Part shown: positions 42,754 to 52,004 of the stretch, piece by piece | How positions within the stretch are numbered: the stretch's first letter is position 1 | Layout of the letters: each line of letters starts with the position of its first letter | Origin: JBATTK01 sp049670505 | GTDB taxonomy: Bacteria > Bacteroidota > Bacteroidia > Flavobacteriales > Flavobacteriaceae | NCBI GenBank assembly: GCA_049670505.1 | Contig: JBATTK010000041.1 | Span: 8,639-72,638, forward strand | Reading direction: 5' to 3' | DNA length: 64,000 nt | Notes under the pieces: generated by a model | The model's input: only the letters and a program-made list of their open reading frames with translations | Database searches by the model: none | Told to the model about the DNA's origin: nothing | Made by a program: the position numbers and the translations under genes

Positions 42754-43326
42754 ATGAACTTTAATTTTAAGGAGATTATTACCGCCAGCATGGTTCTCTT
42801 TGCCGTAATAGATATTTTGGGCAGTATCCCGGTCATCATAGGCCTGCGCAATAAGGTTGGGCATATTCAATCCGAGAAGGCATCCATTGTCGCCGCCTGT
42901 ATTATGATCGCTTTTTTGTTCGTAGGAGAACGTATTTTGAGTTTGATTGGAATCGATGTAAATTCCTTTGCGGTCGCAGGGGCATTCATTATTTTTTTCC
43001 TGGCCATGGAAATGATTCTGGGAATTACACTATATAGGGATGATGTGCCCGAAAGCGCATCCGTAGTCCCTATAGCTTTTCCCTTAATAGCTGGGGCAGG
43101 AACCATGACATCCATCCTTTCACTACGGGCGGAGTATTATGTAGAAAACATTATTGTTGCCATTGTTGTAAATATTATCTTTGTATACCTGGTATTGAAA
43201 TCATCCAAACAGATCGAAAAAATATTAGGTAAAAGCGGCCTCAGTATTATCCGGAAAGTATTTGGCGTCATTTTGTTGGCGATAGCGGTAAAACTGTTTG
43301 CTACCAACATCGACCAACTTTTTTAG
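42754..43326 (+). CDS. MarC-family integral membrane protein
   Basis: Inner-membrane protein of 190 residues with six hydrophobic helices. The family opening is FKEIITASMVLFAVIDILGSIPVIIGL, and the central PIAFPLIAGAGTMTSILSL is the well-known MarC block. The frame runs back to a TTG at 42685, but the ATG at 42754 lies just after a promoter box. MarC proteins were once tied to antibiotic resistance but have no proven transport role. It is followed 29 bases later by a small membrane protein gene. Confidence 0.93.
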   Translation: MNFNFKEIITASMVLFAVIDILGSIPVIIGLRNKVGHIQSEKASIVAACIMIAFLFVGERILSLIGIDVNSFAVAGAFIIFFLAMEMILGITLYRDDVPESASVVPIAFPLIAGAGTMTSILSLRAEYYVENIIVAIVVNIIFVYLVLKSSKQIEKILGKSGLSIIRKVFGVILLAIAVKLFATNIDQLF

Positions 43327-43355
43327 GAGCCTAAAAAGAATAATCGTATACTATT

Positions 43356-43559
43356 ATGAACAAATCACTTTCTATACTACTCATAGTATTGGCGCTGGGT
43401 CTTATTGCCTATAACGTAACCATTATCGATTTTGAAAATCCGTTCGAAGGAAACAGTATTATAGCCCTTATCGGAATATTGGCCTCCCTATGCGCTATTG
43501 TATTGTTATTGATATTTATCGCTTCGAAAAAAATACAGAAGAAAATAGAAAAGGACTAG
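43356..43559 (+). CDS. Small two-TM membrane protein, unknown
   Basis: A 67-residue protein with two hydrophobic helices (about 3-20 and 34-57) linked by a short acidic loop (DFENPFEGN), and a basic C-terminus (SKKIQKKIEKD). Probably cotranscribed with the marC-like gene. It resembles small flavobacterial membrane proteins without assigned role; layout is similar to, but not clearly related to, the 85-residue protein at 6028. Convergent with the protease gene, overlapping it by 4 bases. Confidence 0.75.
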   Translation: MNKSLSILLIVLALGLIAYNVTIIDFENPFEGNSIIALIGILASLCAIVLLLIFIASKKIQKKIEKD

Positions 43560-45181
43560 TTATTGGCCTCTATCCCCTCCGCTTCTTGTTGATTGATGGT
43601 GGGGCGATCCAATTCCAATACTTTTTGAAGCATGCTATCCCCTGATCCTTTGATTTTGGCATAAGTATTCGGGGAAAACAATTGTTCCGCCAAAGCGGCT
43701 TTAAGATATAGTTTTATCTTCCCCTCAAAGGCATAGAAATCCATTTTTAATTTTCGGGCAATAAAGTAGTCGACAAAAGCTTCGAACAAAATATCGTCCA
43801 CTCTAAAATCATCCACAAACTCCTGTTTGGTATAACCGGTATATCTGGTCCTATCCTGCTCTAAATGATCAAAAATGAAGCGTGATAGGTAACCTCTGCT
43901 TTCCATGCTTTCCACGGCTTCTTCCTCGTTAGTGCCGATGGGAACAAAAACATCGGGTATGATACCCCCTCCGCCATAAACGATTTTTCCTTTAGGAGTG
44001 GTGAATTTTAGTGAATCCGCTACTTTAATACTATCTACGGAGATAAGTTCCCCGCTATGATAACGGTCCGTGAATTTTTGGTAGTAATCCTTGTTACCGT
44101 TTTTATAGGTTTTTTGAATAGAACGCCCCGTAGGTGTATAATATCTGGAAACTGTTAATCTTACGGCCGAACCATCTCCCAGTTCCATCTCGCGCTGAAC
44201 CAATCCTTTTCCAAAGGATCTTCGGCCTACGATGGTACCGATATCGTTGTCCTGTAGCGCTCCTGCAATAATTTCACTGGCCGATGCGGAACGCTCATTG
44301 ATCAAAACATATATAGGTTTATCTTCAAAAACCCCTTTTTCCGTGGCATAAATCCTATCTATTTTTCCTTTCTTGTTTTTTGTGTACAGAATAAGCTTGT
44401 CATCTTGTAAAAACTCATCACACATCTGCTCTGCAATACCCAAATAGCCCCCAGGATTATCCCGCAGATCTAAAGTAAGCTTCTTTGCACCTTGGCGCTG
44501 CAAATTTCCCAACGCCGCCCTAAACTCTTTATAGGTGGTTTCCGCAAATCGGTTCACCTTTATGTACCCCATATCGGAGGTAAGCATATAATACGCTTCT
44601 ACACTTTTAATGGGAATACGGTCCCGCTTCACGGTAACTGTAAATACCTTGTCTTCATACTTACGGTACACTTTAAGTTTTAAGGAAGTTCCTTCCTTTC
44701 CTTTGAGTTTATCTATGATTACATCATCGGGCATCCTTTTCCCATAGAGTGTGTCATTATTCGCCATTAAAATTCGATCTCCAGGTTTGATTCCCTTAAG
44801 AAAACTAGGGCCATTTTCTATGGCACGTATGACGGCAATGGTATCCCTGAGCTTATAAAAACTGATGCCGATACCTACGAAATCGCCTTTCATATTCTCG
44901 GAAACCTTGTTCATTTCCTGTTTTGATATATAGACAGAATGGGGATCCAGCTTATCCAGGATATTGTTTACGGTAACATCTACGATACTATCGGTATCTA
45001 TTTCATCTACGTACTCGTAATCTATATAATCTATTAGTCTATTGAGTTTGTCCTTTTTGGAGTTGGTTGTAAAAAGTTTTTCGGGCGAGTCGTTAAAATG
45101 AAGTTTTCCCCCAATAAAGATACCTATGGCAAGTGCCAAAGCAATAATTGTGGGCCAAATGTAATTGTATCCTTTTTTCAT
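43556..45181 (-). CDS. C-terminal processing protease (S41 family, CtpA-like)
   Basis: Exported serine protease of 541 residues, tethered by an N-terminal hydrophobic segment (about 6-24). The PDZ domain (about 85-175) includes GDFVGIGISFYKLRDTIAV and GIKPGDRIL. The S41 domain carries the catalytic Ser in NERSASASEIIAGAL and Lys in GRRSFGKGLVQ, with the strand LTLDLRDNPGG before it. It cleaves periplasmic proteins at or near their C-termini. It is translated just after the dCMP deaminase-like gene (13-base gap). Confidence 0.93.
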   Translation of the reverse strand: MKKGYNYIWPTIIALALAIGIFIGGKLHFNDSPEKLFTTNSKKDKLNRLIDYIDYEYVDEIDTDSIVDVTVNNILDKLDPHSVYISKQEMNKVSENMKGDFVGIGISFYKLRDTIAVIRAIENGPSFLKGIKPGDRILMANNDTLYGKRMPDDVIIDKLKGKEGTSLKLKVYRKYEDKVFTVTVKRDRIPIKSVEAYYMLTSDMGYIKVNRFAETTYKEFRAALGNLQRQGAKKLTLDLRDNPGGYLGIAEQMCDEFLQDDKLILYTKNKKGKIDRIYATEKGVFEDKPIYVLINERSASASEIIAGALQDNDIGTIVGRRSFGKGLVQREMELGDGSAVRLTVSRYYTPTGRSIQKTYKNGNKDYYQKFTDRYHSGELISVDSIKVADSLKFTTPKGKIVYGGGGIIPDVFVPIGTNEEEAVESMESRGYLSRFIFDHLEQDRTRYTGYTKQEFVDDFRVDDILFEAFVDYFIARKLKMDFYAFEGKIKLYLKAALAEQLFSPNTYAKIKGSGDSMLQKVLELDRPTINQQEAEGIEANN

Positions 45182-45194
45182 TTCTGGAATGGTA

Positions 45195-45632
45195 TTAAAA
45201 AATCTGTTCCTGCAAGGGCATATAGGCGATAGCTACTCCCGCCTTTTCCAGGAATTCCAACCCTGAGTCATCTTTATAAGCTTTTTGATACACCACACGT
45301 TTTATGCCAGACTGATGGATCAACTTACTGCATTCCCTACAAGGAGACAGTGTAATGTACAGGGTGGCCCCTTCACAGGATTGTGTGGAGGAAGCTACTT
45401 TTGAGATAGCGTTCGCCTCGGCATGCAGCACGTACCATTTTGTATATCCTTCTTCATCTTCACAAACATTTTCAAAACCTGTAGGCGTACCGTTGTAACC
45501 ATCGGAAATAATCATCCGATCTTTAACGACAATGGCCCCTACCTGTTTGCGTTTGCAATAAGAAAGTTTTCCCCATTCCTGGGCCATGCGCAAATACGCC
45601 AAATCGTATTTTTTTTGTTTACTTTCCTTCAT
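45195..45632 (-). CDS. dCMP deaminase-type (ComEB-like) deaminase
   Basis: Zinc deaminase of 145 residues. The active site appears as VLHAEANAISKVA (HAE, about 71-83) and TLSPCRECSKLIHQ (PCxxC, about 99-112). An additional early block, CKRKQVGAIVVKDRMIISDGYNGTPTGFENVCEDE, is typical of dCMP deaminases, which supply dUMP for dTTP synthesis. A longer frame begins at 45650 (MVCQFW), but MKESKQKK at 45632 fits better. Upstream of, and 13 bases from, the ctpA-like gene. Confidence 0.9.
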   Translation of the reverse strand: MKESKQKKYDLAYLRMAQEWGKLSYCKRKQVGAIVVKDRMIISDGYNGTPTGFENVCEDEEGYTKWYVLHAEANAISKVASSTQSCEGATLYITLSPCRECSKLIHQSGIKRVVYQKAYKDDSGLEFLEKAGVAIAYMPLQEQIF

Positions 45633-45708
45633 CCAAAATTGGCAAACCACTAAGATACCTGCTTTAACAAATCCCTACAACCTTAAACGGTTAATTTTTA
45701 GTGAAATT

Positions 45709-46293
45709 CTATAAAGGGAACGTTTTGATTGTCATCGGTATTGCTATACCTATAATAATAATGGAAGCCACCGTTATAAATATCCGCTGTTTTACCCCAA
45801 AAATGGATTGCAGCATATAGCCCAGTCCCAAGACACAAAGGATAATAAGTACCTGCGAAAATTCTATGCCCAAGGCAAAGCCCAACAATGGATTTAATTT
45901 TTCTTCCTCTTCCGCCATCAACATTTTAAAGTAATTGGAAAATCCGAAACCGTGGATAAGCCCAAAAAAGGTCGTAGCCAACAAATGCCATCCTATTTTA
46001 ATATTTTCTACGCCGCTTTTAACATAGAACAAATTGAACATTGCGGTCAATATAATGGTAACCGGTATAAGAAACTCTATCCATGCTACGGCTATGGTGA
46101 CCGTTTCGTAAACCGATAGGGCCAAAGATAAACAGTGCGCCACCGTAAAAACGGTGGCCAAGACCACTACTTTTTTCCAACTCCTGAACGTAAAGGGAAT
46201 AGCAAGTGCCGCTAAAAACAGAATATGGTCATAAGCGCTAAAATCCAGCACATGGTCGAGACCTAATTTAATGTAAAACCAGAATTCCTGCAT
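45709..46293 (-). CDS. HupE/UreJ-like membrane protein
   Basis: Integral membrane protein of 194 residues with six predicted helices. Conserved polar residues sit in helices: LGLDHVLDFSAYDHILFLAAL (about 11-31), TVAHCLSLAL, and FFGLIHGFGFSNY, the HupE/UreJ_2 markers whose His/Asp residues suggest a metal ion path (nickel or cobalt in characterised relatives). No hydrogenase or urease genes lie nearby, so the metal is not known. Monocistronic. Confidence 0.85.
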   Translation of the reverse strand: MQEFWFYIKLGLDHVLDFSAYDHILFLAALAIPFTFRSWKKVVVLATVFTVAHCLSLALSVYETVTIAVAWIEFLIPVTIILTAMFNLFYVKSGVENIKIGWHLLATTFFGLIHGFGFSNYFKMLMAEEEEKLNPLLGFALGIEFSQVLIILCVLGLGYMLQSIFGVKQRIFITVASIIIIGIAIPMTIKTFPL

Positions 46294-46344
46294 ACTTCTC
46301 GATGTTTGGTGAAATTAAAAAATTGTCCGGACTATATTCGTCAT

Positions 46345-47085
46345 TTATCCTATTCCCCGCTCTTTCTGAATTTGTTCATAGGCCTTTTGCACCTCCTTGA
46401 ATTTTTCCTCGGCTCCCCTTTTGATTGCCTCGTTTTCTGTATTCACCCGATCTGGATGGTACTTTTTTGCCATGGCCCTATAGGCTTTTTTAAGTTCGTC
46501 ATCGGAAGCGGTCTTATCGATCTCTAAAATCTTATAGGAATTATCCGCAGATTTGATGAACATGGCCTTTATGCTTTCAAAGTCATTGGTGCCAACCCTT
46601 AGATACCCTGCTATCTCTTTTATTTTGTTAATTTCGGCGGTACTTACGCTACCATCTGCCTGGGCAATACCAAATAGAAAATGCAATAACTGTAATCTAA
46701 CCTCGTACCGGGTGCGTTGGTTTAGATAGTTGCATATGCGTTGGGCAGAAATCTCTCGGGCCTTTATAACATCGTTAAATGTTCTGAAAATTGCATTGGC
46801 CTTTTCTTTTCCATAGGTACTTAGGAAGTATTGGCGTACATAATCCAACTCGCGCTGACTTACTTTTCCATCGGCCTTTATGACAATGGAACACAAGGAT
46901 AACAGATTAAGTTCAAAATCTGCCGGGGAAACCCGTTGCTGGGTCATATCCCTAAAAATGGTCCGCGCACCTCCCTCATTTCCACTTGAAAGATTGTCCA
47001 AAAAACTGCCCAATAAAAACCCTACTATGGCACCGGGAAACCTAAAAACAAAATATCCCAGTATAGCGGCAAACCATTTAATCAT
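46345..47085 (-). CDS. TerB-like plus DnaJ-domain protein (DjlA-like)
   Basis: A 246-residue membrane-anchored co-chaperone. One hydrophobic N-terminal segment with glycines (FAAILGYFVFRFPGAIVGFLLGS, about 4-27) is followed by a helical TerB/DjlA-type domain (about 60-165, LCSIVIKADGKVSQRELDYVRQYF and IAQADGSVSTAEINKIKEIA). The C-terminal J domain (about 180-246) carries the HPD motif in AMAKKYHPDRVN and would stimulate DnaK. This layout is that of DjlA. Monocistronic, divergent from the bacilliredoxin gene. Confidence 0.9.
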   Translation of the reverse strand: MIKWFAAILGYFVFRFPGAIVGFLLGSFLDNLSSGNEGGARTIFRDMTQQRVSPADFELNLLSLCSIVIKADGKVSQRELDYVRQYFLSTYGKEKANAIFRTFNDVIKAREISAQRICNYLNQRTRYEVRLQLLHFLFGIAQADGSVSTAEINKIKEIAGYLRVGTNDFESIKAMFIKSADNSYKILEIDKTASDDELKKAYRAMAKKYHPDRVNTENEAIKRGAEEKFKEVQKAYEQIQKERGIG

Positions 47086-47192
47086 ATCGAATTTAGAATT
47101 TAATACATTCGCGGTTCAAAGATATAATTTTACCTGCAAAGGGCTTAGCTAAGGAAAAGTTAAGGCAGCCTGTAAAAATGCGACAAATTAAT

Positions 47193-47200
47193 TACCTTTG
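47193..47200 (+). promoter_or_regulatory. -7 promoter box of the bacilliredoxin gene
   Basis: TACCTTTG matches TAnnTTTG exactly, 28 bases before the ATG at 47229. Confidence 0.5.
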
Positions 47201-47228
47201 TAACATATAAAATTTAAAAAAGTAGACT

Positions 47229-47642
47229 ATGTATCCTGCGGAATTAGTTAAACCTATGAGAGACGACTTGGCATCTGCCGGGTTTGAAGAGTTATATACG
47301 GCCGAAACGGTAGAAAATGCCATTAAACAGGAAGGTACTACCCTGGTAGTAGTAAATTCCGTTTGTGGTTGTGCTGCGGCCAATGCCAGACCTGCGGCAA
47401 AATTAAGCTTGCAAAATGATAAAAAACCGGAACACTTGGTTACCGTTTTTGCCGGCGTAGATACGGAAGCGGTAGATGCCGCAAGGGATTTAATGGTGCC
47501 TTTTCCACCGTCATCCCCAAGTATGGCCTTGTTTAAAGACGGCGAATTAGTGCATATGATAGAACGTCATCATATCGAGGGCAGACCTGCGGAAATGATC
47601 GCCGAAAACTTGATGGAGGCCTATAACGAGTTCTGTTCATAA
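47229..47642 (+). CDS. BrxA/BrxB-family bacilliredoxin
   Basis: Cytoplasmic thioredoxin-fold protein of 137 residues. It carries the CGC redox motif in VVNSVCGCAAANARPA (about 50-65), the hallmark of the YphP/YqiW family, which removes bacillithiol from proteins after oxidative stress. The remainder (HLVTVFAGVDTEAVDAARD, PSSPSMALFKDGELVHMIERHHIEG) matches the family along its length. Monocistronic, with a clear promoter box and terminator. It suggests that the organism makes or uses bacillithiol; no bacillithiol genes are in the window. Confidence 0.94.
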   Translation: MYPAELVKPMRDDLASAGFEELYTAETVENAIKQEGTTLVVVNSVCGCAAANARPAAKLSLQNDKKPEHLVTVFAGVDTEAVDAARDLMVPFPPSSPSMALFKDGELVHMIERHHIEGRPAEMIAENLMEAYNEFCS

Positions 47643-47687
47643 TACACCAGTCGCTTGCGTAAGCGTGTACAACTATAAAAAACTAAG

Positions 47688-47717
47688 AAAAAACCGTTCT
47701 TAAAAGAGCGGTTTTTT
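47688..47717 (+). terminator. Intrinsic terminator of the bacilliredoxin gene
   Basis: AAAAACCGTTCT and AGAGCGGTTTTT form a stem (one G-U pair) around a short A-rich loop, ending in a T-run that runs directly into the next promoter box. Confidence 0.88.
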
Positions 47718-47724
47718 ATTTTTG
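47717..47724 (+). promoter_or_regulatory. -7 promoter box of the plsC-like gene
   Basis: TATTTTTG is an exact TAnnTTTG match ending 4 bases before the ATG at 47729. The expected transcription start falls on or next to the start codon, so the mRNA would be leaderless. Confidence 0.4.
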
Positions 47725-47728
47725 TACC

Positions 47729-48466
47729 ATGCAAAAAATTCTGGCATATCCGCTAACCGTACTTTACTTTGTTTTTTTTGGACTGACCTTGTTGGTGTTT
47801 CACCCTATCGTATGGATCGGTTTTAATGTATTCGGATATGAAGGGCTCAAGCGAAGTATAAGTATCCTTAACTGGTTTTTAATGCGTTGTACCAATATTC
47901 TGGGTACGCGATATACTTTTCACAATCCCCATAAAATTCCAAAAAACAGACCGCTGATCATTGTGGCCAATCACCAGAGTATGAATGATATTCCTCCAAT
48001 CATTTGGTATATGCGGGCGTATCATCCAAAATTTATAAGCAAAATTGAATTAGGTAAGGGCTTTCCAAGCGTCTCCTACAATCTGAGACATGGAGGCTCC
48101 GTTTTAATCGATAGAAAGAATAGCAAACAGGCCTTGGCCGAGATTTCCAAGTTGGGAAAATATATAGAAAAAAATGGTCGTAGTGCTGTTATTTTTCCTG
48201 AGGGCACACGAAGTAGAAATGGACATCCCAAAAAATTTCAGACCATGGGCCTAAAAATGTTGATAAAAAAAGCCCCCTCTGCGCTTATCGTTCCCATTAG
48301 CATCAATAATTCATGGAAAATGTTGCAGTACGGCAAATTTCCCTATGGTATAGGTTCCCACCTCAGGTTTGAGGTGCATCGGCCTATTGAAAACAACTGT
48401 AATGTTGAGGAATTGATTTCAGAAGTAGAGCATAAAATCACGTCCGGTATAAATTCTTTTAAATGA
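47729..48466 (+). CDS. plsC: 1-acylglycerol-3-phosphate acyltransferase family protein
   Basis: Membrane-bound acyltransferase of 245 residues adding the second acyl chain in phospholipid synthesis (lysophosphatidate to phosphatidate). A hydrophobic N-terminal anchor (about 5-33) precedes the catalytic NHxxxxD motif in VVANHQSMNDIPPI (about 77-90) and the substrate-binding block IFPEGTRSRNG (about 155-165). The symbol reflects the family; other lysophospholipid acyltransferases share these motifs. Its stop overlaps the start of the HD-domain gene by 4 bases (ATGA). Confidence 0.9.
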   Translation: MQKILAYPLTVLYFVFFGLTLLVFHPIVWIGFNVFGYEGLKRSISILNWFLMRCTNILGTRYTFHNPHKIPKNRPLIIVANHQSMNDIPPIIWYMRAYHPKFISKIELGKGFPSVSYNLRHGGSVLIDRKNSKQALAEISKLGKYIEKNGRSAVIFPEGTRSRNGHPKKFQTMGLKMLIKKAPSALIVPISINNSWKMLQYGKFPYGIGSHLRFEVHRPIENNCNVEELISEVEHKITSGINSFK

Positions 48467-49140
48467 CTGATCCCGATATTGTTGAACATACTATTGCTTT
48501 CGTGAAAGAAGCTTTGAAAGGAGCCGAAGGCGGACATGATTGGTTCCATATAAAGCGGGTACATGCCAATGCGCAACTCATTGCTAAAACGGAACAGGTA
48601 GATGCACTTATCGTAAGCCTTGGTGCCTTACTTCATGATATTGCCGACGCCAAATTCAACGATGGGGATGAAACCATAGGGCCAAGAATGGCCAAGGAAT
48701 TTCTAATCTCCAAACAGCTAGATGAAGCAATAGTTGATCACGTAGTTAAAATAATTGAAAACATTTCCTTTAAATCCAATTTGAGGTCTGACAGTGAAAA
48801 TGGGAAGGAAACCAGATTTTCTTCCAAGGAATTGGATGTTATCCAGGACGCGGATCGCTTGGATGCCATAGGCGCCATAGGTATAGCCCGTGCATTTAAT
48901 TATGGCGGTTTCAAGAATAGGGAGCTTTATAATCCTGATATCGAATTTAATCTGGGCATGACCAAAGAACAGTACAAAAAATCAAAGGCACCCACTATAA
49001 ACCATTTTTACGAAAAACTACTGCTATTAAAGGATTTGATGAATACCGAAACCGGAAAAATTCTCGCAGCGGAACGACATCAATTTATGTTGGTTTATTT
49101 AGAGCAGTTTTATAAAGAATGGAATGGAGTCGCTTCGTAA
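48463..49140 (+). CDS. HD-domain metal-dependent phosphohydrolase
   Basis: Cytoplasmic hydrolase of 225 residues of the HD superfamily (YedJ-like). Metal-binding residues appear as GGHDWFHIKRVHANA (about 22-36), LLHDIADAKFNDG (HD pair, about 57-58) and VIQDADRLDAIGAIGIARAF (Asp about 130). Members act on nucleotides or phosphorylated small molecules, but the substrate of this one is unknown. Translationally coupled to the plsC-like gene by a 4-base overlap. Confidence 0.92.
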   Translation: MTDPDIVEHTIAFVKEALKGAEGGHDWFHIKRVHANAQLIAKTEQVDALIVSLGALLHDIADAKFNDGDETIGPRMAKEFLISKQLDEAIVDHVVKIIENISFKSNLRSDSENGKETRFSSKELDVIQDADRLDAIGAIGIARAFNYGGFKNRELYNPDIEFNLGMTKEQYKKSKAPTINHFYEKLLLLKDLMNTETGKILAAERHQFMLVYLEQFYKEWNGVAS

Positions 49141-49239
49141 TTTCAATTCGGAATAAAATCCGCTTTCGTCCTTTCGTATTCGTGACCCGACTTTTCTTTT
49201 TTTTGTATCTTCCTGCTTCATTAAACAAACCTTACCCAA

Positions 49240-50661
49240 ATGCAGCGAAGGAAATTCATTAAAAACGTAGCGGCTACTTCGGCCGCATTTTCAATTGTAC
49301 CTAGTTTTGTTTTAGGTAAGGGCCATGTTCCCCCAAGTGATACGCTCTATATTGCCGCTTTTGGGGTTGGCGGTCGTGGCTCCGGGGTAATACGTGAACT
49401 TACCGATACGGGAAAGGTGAAATTTGTGGCATTCTGTGATGTAGATAAACGAATGGTGCAGGCAAGCCGGGAACTGCACCCCAACACAAAATTGTACAAA
49501 GACTTTAGAAAGGTTTACGATAAGCATCTAAACGAAATAGATGCCATTATGGTGGCCACCCCGGACCATACCCATGCCTCTATTTCCTTGCCGTTTATGC
49601 ATGCCAAAAAACATGCTTATGTAGAAAAGCCTTTGACCCACAACATCTACGAAGCTAGATTAATGACCAAAGTCGCCAAAGAAAACGGAATCGTAACCCA
49701 AATGGGGAACCAAGGTGCTTCCAGTGATGGGAGCCGACGAGCCAAAGAATGGATCGATTCCGGTATTATCGGTACTATAGAAAAAGTGGATTGTTGGACC
49801 AATAGGCCTGTTTGGCCGCAGGGTGTTCCCGTACCGCTAAAGAAAGAATCCAAACCCAAGGAACTCAATTGGGATCTGTGGTTAGGTCCCGCTGCTCAAC
49901 GCGATTATAATTCCGCATACCTTCCCTTTAAATGGCGTGGCTGGTGGGATTTTGGAACCGGGGCCCTTGGTGATATGGGCTGTCATATTATGGAAACCCC
50001 TTTCGGGGTACTAGATTTGGGCTACCCTACCGAAGCGGAGGCCAGTTGCACCACCAACTGGGTAGGGGATTTTGTAGAAGCGGACTATAATGCATCTTGT
50101 CCACCCTCTTCCATTGTGCGTTTAAAATTCAATACGGATGCACATGGGGATATTGCCCTGAATTGGTATGATGGGGGACTAATGCCCGACTTGCCCGATG
50201 AGCTAATGGGCGATGAAAAAATAGGAAACAACGGAGGCGGTACCGTTTTCTATGGTTCCAAAGGAATACTGGTCTGCGATACCTATTCCAAAAATGCCAG
50301 ATTACTTCCTTCCAAAACCATGAGCTTGTTCAACGCACCGGAACCCTATTTACAACGAATACCGGGCGATACGGCCGGCCATCAAAATAATTGGGTAGAA
50401 GGTTGCCTCAATGGTACTGCGACTTCGTCGGATTTTTCCAAATCCGGCCCCCTGACGGAAGCTGTGCTTATGGGAAATTTAGCTATCAAGGCTTATCAGT
50501 ACAAAACCCTTAAAGAAGGTAAAAAATTGGGGGATTGGGATCCCTTTAACTACCCCGGAAGGCGTAAACTGCTATGGGATGGGGAACAAATGAAGGTAAC
50601 GAATTACGACAAGGCCAATGAATGGGTGAAACGCGAATATCGTAAAGGTTGGGAACTATAA
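49240..50661 (+). CDS. Tat-exported Gfo/Idh/MocA family oxidoreductase
   Basis: A 473-residue oxidoreductase with a twin-arginine signal (MQRRKFIKNVAATSAAFSIV, cleaved near residue 25). The Rossmann domain begins LYIAAFGVGGRGSGVIREL, and the EKP motif is in HAYVEKPLTHN (about 126). The second domain has WWDFGTGALGDMGCHIME and NGGGTVFYGSKGILVCDTY. Exported Gfo proteins with bound NAD exist in Bacteroidota and act on glycans, some as glycosidases with a bound cofactor. Monocistronic, about 19 kb from the keto-glycoside locus but of a related kind. Substrate unknown. Confidence 0.92.
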   Translation: MQRRKFIKNVAATSAAFSIVPSFVLGKGHVPPSDTLYIAAFGVGGRGSGVIRELTDTGKVKFVAFCDVDKRMVQASRELHPNTKLYKDFRKVYDKHLNEIDAIMVATPDHTHASISLPFMHAKKHAYVEKPLTHNIYEARLMTKVAKENGIVTQMGNQGASSDGSRRAKEWIDSGIIGTIEKVDCWTNRPVWPQGVPVPLKKESKPKELNWDLWLGPAAQRDYNSAYLPFKWRGWWDFGTGALGDMGCHIMETPFGVLDLGYPTEAEASCTTNWVGDFVEADYNASCPPSSIVRLKFNTDAHGDIALNWYDGGLMPDLPDELMGDEKIGNNGGGTVFYGSKGILVCDTYSKNARLLPSKTMSLFNAPEPYLQRIPGDTAGHQNNWVEGCLNGTATSSDFSKSGPLTEAVLMGNLAIKAYQYKTLKEGKKLGDWDPFNYPGRRKLLWDGEQMKVTNYDKANEWVKREYRKGWEL

Positions 50662-50680
50662 CCGCTGATTGGCGTTGTGA

Positions 50681-51973
50681 TTATCCAACGTTCCATTTTT
50701 TTAACTTCTTTTCCATATGCTTTTTCTCCAATTCATTTTTTGTGTTTTCTATTGCCACCTTTATAGCTTTTTTAGCACCTTCCTTATCTTTCCCTTGCGA
50801 TAATATTTCGGCTTTAATAGCATAATACAATCCATTTGGGGTAAAGTGCGGCTGTTTCTCGATTTTTTTTATTTCCTCCAATGCCTTTATGGCACCATAA
50901 ATTTTAAAATAAGGTACTACCCTGTTCAGCTGTACAATAGGGGAGTATTGTTTTTGCAATTGAAGGTCGTATAGGCGCAGAATGCTTTTCCAATCCGTAC
51001 TTTCAAAAGATGGGGCGGTACAATGGTAGAAAGACACTGCGGCTTCCAAATGATAGTTTGACGGTTGACTGTCCGTTGTACCGGAATGCTCCAAATGAAA
51101 AACTCCTATTCGGATCAGTTCCCGAGAGTATTTTGAACGATCCTGATGTTCTAGATCTACCAATTCCATTTTCTCGTCCAAACGTGCATCGAATCTCGCC
51201 GCATGAAAACACATCAAGGCGATCAAAGCATCTAGGTTGGGATGTTGGCAGTAGGGATTCCCATGCAGAATCAAGGACAGGCGAATAGCTTCATAACAAA
51301 TATCCTTTTTGATCATCTGCGCTCCGGAAGTTGCCGTGTATCCTTCCGAAAACAATAGGTAGATGACACGTATTACAACAAACAATCTAGATTGGAGTCC
51401 TATCGCTATAGGGGCTTCCAATGTTTTTATCTCTTCTTTTAATTTTTTCTTGGCCCTAGTAAAGGATTTTGCAATGGTTTCTTCCTTCTTCAACAATGCT
51501 TCTGCTATTTCACGATTATTGAAGCCACCTATTAATTTTAGACTTAGAATAATTTGATACTCTTGAGATAACGAGGGGTGACAACAAGCAAAAATCAGCT
51601 GTAATTGGCTATCGGAAATGGCATTGCCCAACGCTATTTCGTTAACTTCCGACTCGGAATTGTTCAGAAAAGGACTAATATCCTCAGAAAAATTTATTTT
51701 CTTGTCCTTCCTGAATTGATCGATCAACTTGTTGTTGGCTACCCGTAACAACCACCCGGTAGGATTGTCGGGAATAGAGGTATACCCCCAAACCTGCATT
51801 GCCTTTAATAGGCTATCCTGTACGGCATCTTCTATTTTTTCCAATTCGGAAGTTCCAAATTTGTAGACCAATGCGGACAGCACTTTTCCATACTCCGTAC
51901 GAAAGAGATGGTCTACAACAGTTTTAGGGTCTTTTGGATTCACAAACTGAAGATAAAAAATCTGGGGAACCAA
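50681..51973 (-). CDS. ECF42-type RNA polymerase sigma factor with C-terminal extension
   Basis: A 430-residue sigma-70 family factor. Region 2 (about 25-95, VQDSLLKAMQVWGY and NKLIDQFRKDKKI) and region 4 (about 125-185, LKLIGGFNNREIAEALLKKEETIAKSFTRAKKKL) are followed by a long helical extension (about 190-430) with TPR-like features and GYTATSGAQMIKKDICYEAIRL. This extension and the adjacent DGPF/YCII gene define the ECF42 group, which lacks an anti-sigma factor. It lies 31 bases after the DGPF gene on the same strand. Confidence 0.92.
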   Translation of the reverse strand: MVPQIFYLQFVNPKDPKTVVDHLFRTEYGKVLSALVYKFGTSELEKIEDAVQDSLLKAMQVWGYTSIPDNPTGWLLRVANNKLIDQFRKDKKINFSEDISPFLNNSESEVNEIALGNAISDSQLQLIFACCHPSLSQEYQIILSLKLIGGFNNREIAEALLKKEETIAKSFTRAKKKLKEEIKTLEAPIAIGLQSRLFVVIRVIYLLFSEGYTATSGAQMIKKDICYEAIRLSLILHGNPYCQHPNLDALIALMCFHAARFDARLDEKMELVDLEHQDRSKYSRELIRIGVFHLEHSGTTDSQPSNYHLEAAVSFYHCTAPSFESTDWKSILRLYDLQLQKQYSPIVQLNRVVPYFKIYGAIKALEEIKKIEKQPHFTPNGLYYAIKAEILSQGKDKEGAKKAIKVAIENTKNELEKKHMEKKLKKWNVG

Positions 51974-52004
51974 TACCGCCCCAGATCTTTAAAAGTTTAG
52001 CTGT

